From Lucinisca nassula (Eukaryota > Mollusca > Bivalvia > Lucinida > Lucinidae): a DNA stretch of 64,000 bases. Below are positions 59,891 through 64,000 of the stretch, one piece after another. The stretch's first letter is position 1, and every line of letters begins with the position of its first letter. The stretch spans positions 87,208,651 to 87,272,650 of the forward strand of contig OY757026.1 in assembly GCA_963580285.1 (NCBI GenBank), read 5' to 3'. A model generated the notes under the pieces. It was given only the letters and a program-made list of their open reading frames with translations, did no database searches and was not told the origin of the DNA. The translations under genes and the position numbers were made by a program.

Positions 59891-62234
59891 GGAGGACTCA
59901 TTCCCAGACACTTATCCCACACCTGGGCAAGACAACAGCCCCATCAACACGTCTGGGAGTCTTAAGGATAACTACCAGCCTTCGGAGAAAATCATCTCCG
60001 ATTCCTATCCCATCCCTGGGCAAGGACATGAGGGTCTGATCAGTGACCACACCAACGACACCAGTCCAACTAAGGATTTGGACCTGACATTTTTTTGCAT
60101 CCTAAGCTCCCCGGGAAAGGAACCTGCAGAAATAATGTACCCTAACTTAGAAGTGGACACATGGCCCCCCAAACCCGAGAGCCCGGTAAGCCCAATGAGC
60201 CCAACCTTAACAAATCCCGGGACTGTACCGAACCCTTCAAGTACCGCCGGTGCTCCAACAACAGCGGTGTCTGCAATCGTCGAGCCCTCACCGGCCCCAT
60301 CAGTGGTCGACCTGACATCGGAGAGCCCGGAGAGCCCGGAGAACCCAAACATGATAAAACCCGGGACAGTACCGGACTTATCAAAAATTGCCGGTACACC
60401 CATCAAGCCCGTCCCCACACCCGTTGATACCACACCAGCCCCTAAGAGAGCCATCCTAACGCCAGCTCGGCTTCACGTTCAGCAAGGTACCCCGTTGAAA
60501 CAGGACTCATCCCAGCGCTATCAAGCCACCCCCAAAAGACCCAAGGCAAAAATAGTAAACCGAACTGAACTCTTCATCACTTTAGCAAACAACAAAGACC
60601 ATGCTAATGAAGACACGGACATGGACTGGGACAACGTAGCTGTACCCAAGAGAAAAAGAAACCTCAATGACTCCAACTCCCCCAAAGCGTCGACCCCTGC
60701 TAAAAGGGTCAACAACAAGCCGTCAAGCCCAATATCTCCACTTGAAAAAGAAGTAAATGAAGTGTCAAATGAAAATGAAAGATCATTTGTAGAGCTCATT
60801 CAGACCTGCATAGAGGACCTCAATTCTAGAACTAAAAATACTAAAAAATTTTCTAGAACTCAAAATACCAAACCCACCGCCAACCTCACTCAGAACCAGG
60901 AGCAATATTATTTCACAATATCATTAGAGGAAAAAAGACCACTGTCATCAAAAGAGGCCGAGACCATAACAAAGGCATTCCAAAAACACATGGGGTCAGA
61001 CATTAAAACTACCTATCCTAAAGTGGGACTATTAGGTCCCACTTTTGCTATCTCGAAACATAGCTTACCAAAAGCAAGAAACTTTAACCATGTACCCAAT
61101 AATCCCAACCTCCATATTATTGGCATGGAGTCAGCCATGCAACCAATAGCGGGTCATGGTCACCATCCCAAGTTTACAAAGACCCCTACCCAGCAATCAG
61201 CCCCCGTCAACAAGAACAATCCTACCAGTACGGGGATAATTAAAAACATCCCCTTCAACACTAACCTGGCCCAATTTCAGCGGTCATTCAACCAAAATGG
61301 CCAACTCATAAAGGACCTTTACAGAATTTCAAACAAACTTAAACAACCAACAGACATGGTCAAAATTACCTTCAATGTTCAGGAAGCCCCCACACTACTT
61401 CTAACTAGGACAGAATCTTATCCAGTTTACCCCTGCGAAATACCCTATCTAAGATGCAATAATTGCCAGGAACATGGGCATAGTATAAACACCTGTCCTG
61501 GTAACCCCGTTAAGTGTCCTTTGTGCGCTGGAAATCATAATTACAGCCAGTGCACGCATAAAACTGAATCGCGATTAAGGAAATGTAGCAATTGCTACGG
61601 TCAACATGGAGCGGCATCCAAATCTTGCCCCTTCTTCCTGGAACAGAAATATGACATTGATAGGAAAAATAATATAACCTACATAGAATGGTCAAAAAGA
61701 AGGAAAGATCCAACAACACATAGGACCGATAAAAAACTAGCCCCCCTCATGATGATTAAACCCCCCTCCCTTTTTAATTTAGAAACGGACTTTCCGAAAA
61801 TAAATAAAACTAAAAATGCCGAACAACCAGCAACCGGACCTGACATGACGAAAACCATTACACTACTACAATTAAAACACATATTAACAGACATCTTACA
61901 CACAAACACATCCAATATGAGTAAAAAGCAGAAAGAAAGGGTAGTATCAAACATCATAGAGAAGCATGTGGATGAAAGGGACAACACTCCCCCCCTCATA
62001 CAGACCCATAACCTGCCCCCAGTTCCCTTTAAACCAAATGTGCCGAGGTATGCTCCTCAAAATACAGGAACTGCCTCATCCAACCAAGTTAGGCCCGATC
62101 CTATAAATACAAATGCCAACACAATGGTTGCCCAGCAAAAAACCAGACGACCAAATAACTCCATCCCTAAGGCAACGTACCATAGTAACAACATTTATAC
62201 GTTACTATCACAAGAGACCTCCGGTAGACACTAA
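59799..62234 (+). CDS. Non-LTR retrotransposon ORF1 (gag-like nucleic-acid-binding protein)
   Basis: 811 codons. The N-terminal ~240 residues are Pro/Ser/Thr-rich and low in complexity, with an internal near-repeat (YPTPGQ / YPIPGQ; SPESPENPN-type runs). A basic segment (KRKRN near residue 285) follows. A gag-like region precedes three zinc knuckles: CNNCQEHGHSINTC (residue ~553), CPLCAGNHNYSQC (~573) and CSNCYGQHGAASKSC (~596). Such proteins coat the element RNA and act as chaperones in the ribonucleoprotein. The Met at 59799 is the first in frame. A better-context ATG at 59768 in another frame opens a 40-codon ORF, so the true N-terminus is in doubt. No stops or frameshifts lie in the conserved part. 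Confidence 0.87.
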   Translation: MMCWIQPPPLIQVIYPAPDPAPLQQGVKPAKEDSFPDTYPTPGQDNSPINTSGSLKDNYQPSEKIISDSYPIPGQGHEGLISDHTNDTSPTKDLDLTFFCILSSPGKEPAEIMYPNLEVDTWPPKPESPVSPMSPTLTNPGTVPNPSSTAGAPTTAVSAIVEPSPAPSVVDLTSESPESPENPNMIKPGTVPDLSKIAGTPIKPVPTPVDTTPAPKRAILTPARLHVQQGTPLKQDSSQRYQATPKRPKAKIVNRTELFITLANNKDHANEDTDMDWDNVAVPKRKRNLNDSNSPKASTPAKRVNNKPSSPISPLEKEVNEVSNENERSFVELIQTCIEDLNSRTKNTKKFSRTQNTKPTANLTQNQEQYYFTISLEEKRPLSSKEAETITKAFQKHMGSDIKTTYPKVGLLGPTFAISKHSLPKARNFNHVPNNPNLHIIGMESAMQPIAGHGHHPKFTKTPTQQSAPVNKNNPTSTGIIKNIPFNTNLAQFQRSFNQNGQLIKDLYRISNKLKQPTDMVKITFNVQEAPTLLLTRTESYPVYPCEIPYLRCNNCQEHGHSINTCPGNPVKCPLCAGNHNYSQCTHKTESRLRKCSNCYGQHGAASKSCPFFLEQKYDIDRKNNITYIEWSKRRKDPTTHRTDKKLAPLMMIKPPSLFNLETDFPKINKTKNAEQPATGPDMTKTITLLQLKHILTDILHTNTSNMSKKQKERVVSNIIEKHVDERDNTPPLIQTHNLPPVPFKPNVPRYAPQNTGTASSNQVRPDPINTNANTMVAQQKTRRPNNSIPKATYHSNNIYTLLSQETSGRH

Positions 62235-64000
62235 TACCCCCGCCATTGCCCCACGACTACAGCAACGGCTTCACACACGCGGCTGTAACAACAGCTTCTG
62301 ACCTTGAATTGGTTCAATGGAACATCCGTAGCATGGGCAATATCTCCGAACTGAGGTCACAACTGGAAGATAAAAAACTTAAGCCCCATCTACTTTGCCT
62401 ACAAGAAACGTGGTTGAAAAATAAAATACCCCACATACCCAATTACAAAGTCGCCTCCTTCAAACATAGAATAGACAGAGGAGGCGGAGTCCTAACATAT
62501 ATTAGAAACGATTTACCCTTCACAAACTTAGACCTTAAAATTGAGCAACCCAACCTTGAATACTGTGCCACCACCATATATTTAGAAAAAGACAAAATAA
62601 CCATTCTTAATTGCTATGACCCTCCTGAAAGCGGGTCCACAGCTGATGAATATCAAAAGGTCCTTGACCTTATCCCTACCAAAAATTTCATCCTTGTAGG
62701 CGACCTTAATGCCCATGACTCCTTATGGAGCTCCAAATCAAACACAAGGGGAAAAACTTTACTTGACCTCGTCATAAATAACTGCCTTATTATACTCAAT
62801 GAGAATGATGAAGCCACGATGGCCGAATATACTACATCGCCTGACCTGTCAATAGCCACTCCAGCCCTGAGCATAGGTACAATCTGGGAAACCCTGGGCA
62901 ACACTTGTGGAAGCGATCACCTCCCCATCTACCTCCGATTTCTTTCAAAATACAATGCACTGGGGACGGCCCACAATCCAAAATGGAACTTACAAAGAGC
63001 TGATTGGGAAAAGTTAAAAATTCTGTGCGCAGAAACATTAAAAATAAACGAAAACAATCCAACACAGGAAATAGCAACAGACTTTGTAGAATCCCTCCAA
63101 CAAATCTGTCAAAAAACTATTCCTAAAACAAAACCAAAAGTAAAATCACTCCGACCGCCCTGGTGGGATCAGGAAATTACTATAGCTATCAAAAAACGTG
63201 AACAAGCTAGAAAGAAATACCTTAAAAATAAAAATCCAGAACAAAAACGAAACTATAACAGGTTAAAAAATGAAGCAAGAGACATTAAAAGGGACAAACA
63301 GATCAATTCATGGCGTGATTTTGTATCTAAACTAGACCATAAGGCAAACTCCAAAACAGTATGGAATATGATTAACCGCTTCCGGGGTAAACCTACAGAC
63401 CATATTACCTGTCTAAAGGTAAACAAAACAATCATTACCGATGAAAAAGAAAAAGCTAATGCTCTAGCACAACATTATGACAATATGTCGAAATCGTCAA
63501 ATCATATGCCCAAATTTCAAGCTATTAAAATAATTATGGAAGATAGGGGACTTGGTCACATCCCGGAACCTCAGGCAACAGAAAATAACTCGGACTTAAA
63601 CCGACCCTTCACATTTTTTGAACTGGGAACTGCACTATCATCCAAAAAGGAATCAACACCAGGAGCGGACACAATCCATTATGAAATGCTCAAACAACTA
63701 CCCGATAACTCCAAAATGGAACTATTAAAACTTATGAATATCTCCTATCAAAGAGGAGAACTCCCACCTGAATGGAAACTTGCCACCATCATACCTATTA
63801 TGAAACCAAACAAAAATAAACTGGAACCAGGGTCATACAGACCTATATCACTTACATCGTGTATATGTAAAACAATGGAAACCATGATTGCTAAACGATT
63901 GACGGCCCATTTGGAAAACAAAGGGCACCTGGCTGACACTCAATCCGGTTTTAGACCCAACAGATCTACCACTGATCAACTAACCAGATTAGACTCTGAG
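62228..64000 (+). CDS. Non-LTR retrotransposon ORF2, partial (endonuclease + N-terminal reverse transcriptase)
   Basis: 591 codons without a stop, continuing past the window. The endonuclease has WNIRSMG, QETW (62402-62413), GDLNAHDSLW (from 62699), LLDLVINN and GSDHLPIYL (62912 region), the metal-binding and catalytic residues of APE-type nicking enzymes. A linker with PWWDQEI and a basic helix follows. The RT begins with PGADTIHYEML, PEWKLATIIPI, SYRPISLTS (63833-63859) and SGFRPNRST (63947 on). It overlaps the end of ORF1 in the -1 frame by 7 nt. The first in-frame ATG (62333) is already inside the endonuclease, so translation probably depends on reinitiation or frameshifting at the ORF1 stop. 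Confidence 0.88.

Larger units (their letters stand above)
59580..64000 (+). mobile_element. Two-ORF non-LTR retrotransposon, runs off window
   Basis: ORF1 (59799-62234) and ORF2 (from 62228) are both open, with a ~200-bp leader. The left boundary is uncertain (somewhere after the SINE at 59525). Combination of a three-knuckle ORF1 and an APE endonuclease/RT ORF2 places it in the Jockey/I-type group. Whether it is full length and has RNase H depends on sequence beyond 64000. Confidence 0.85.

Noticed and set aside
60005..60454. 149-codon minus-strand open frame
   Set aside because: It is antisense to the proline-rich part of ORF1; low complexity there leaves the opposite strand open.

Overview
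The window is eukaryotic nuclear DNA, most likely from a bivalve mollusc. The organism is an inference. It rests on about 160-170 bp core repeats followed by a GACG-type microsatellite and a terminal hairpin (an architecture known from bivalve pearl/Helitron-related elements), on TTAGGG-type telomeric motifs, on many tRNA-headed SINEs, and on sparse, widely spaced exons. No bacterial operon, phage, CRISPR array or intact tRNA/rRNA gene is seen.

Host genes. The best one is a minus-strand Ly6/uPAR (three-finger) gene. Four coding exons lie at 57108-57006, 56174-56094, 54492-54341 and 49644-49468. All splice sites and codon phases agree, and together they give a full LU domain ending in the CC..D.CN signature. 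Its first (Met) exon was not found. A single saposin-B-type exon lies at 17774-17640 on the minus strand, an unrecognised Cys-rich terminal exon at 2457-2131 on the minus strand, and a possible transmembrane exon at 29004-29139 on the plus strand.

Layout. 0-4.7 kb: satellite-type repeats, palindromic MITEs and SINEs. 4.7-6.1 kb: a 1.4 kb alternating purine-pyrimidine TGCATG satellite. 6.3-14.8 kb: an older ~310-bp tandem array opened by two large hairpin-terminated elements (6751-9467 and 10107-13745) filled with 166- and 144-bp repeats, and by a third insertion. 15-28 kb: fold-back elements, a mariner relic, a hAT-like MITE nested in another MITE, and hammerhead-ribozyme repeats. 29.5-34.7 kb: three non-LTR retrotransposon remnants. 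34.7-49 kb: MITEs, SINEs, family E copies and a 5'-truncated RNase H retrotransposon with target duplication (40501-42289). 49.5-57.1 kb: the Ly6 gene, whose introns hold a 589-bp module present twice, each copy with an interstitial telomeric block. 57-59.5 kb: nested MITEs and SINEs. 59.6-64 kb: a two-ORF non-LTR retrotransposon, open in both reading frames and running off the window.

The most unusual content is four self-cleaving hammerhead ribozyme motifs of 46 nt, each with the complete conserved core. Two sit in a direct tandem pair of 383-bp units (25299-26065), which is the arrangement of a retrozyme, a small non-autonomous element that spreads through circular RNA. One lies beside a retrotransposon coding remnant, and one lies in an unrelated ~200-bp insertion, so two retrozyme families appear to be present.
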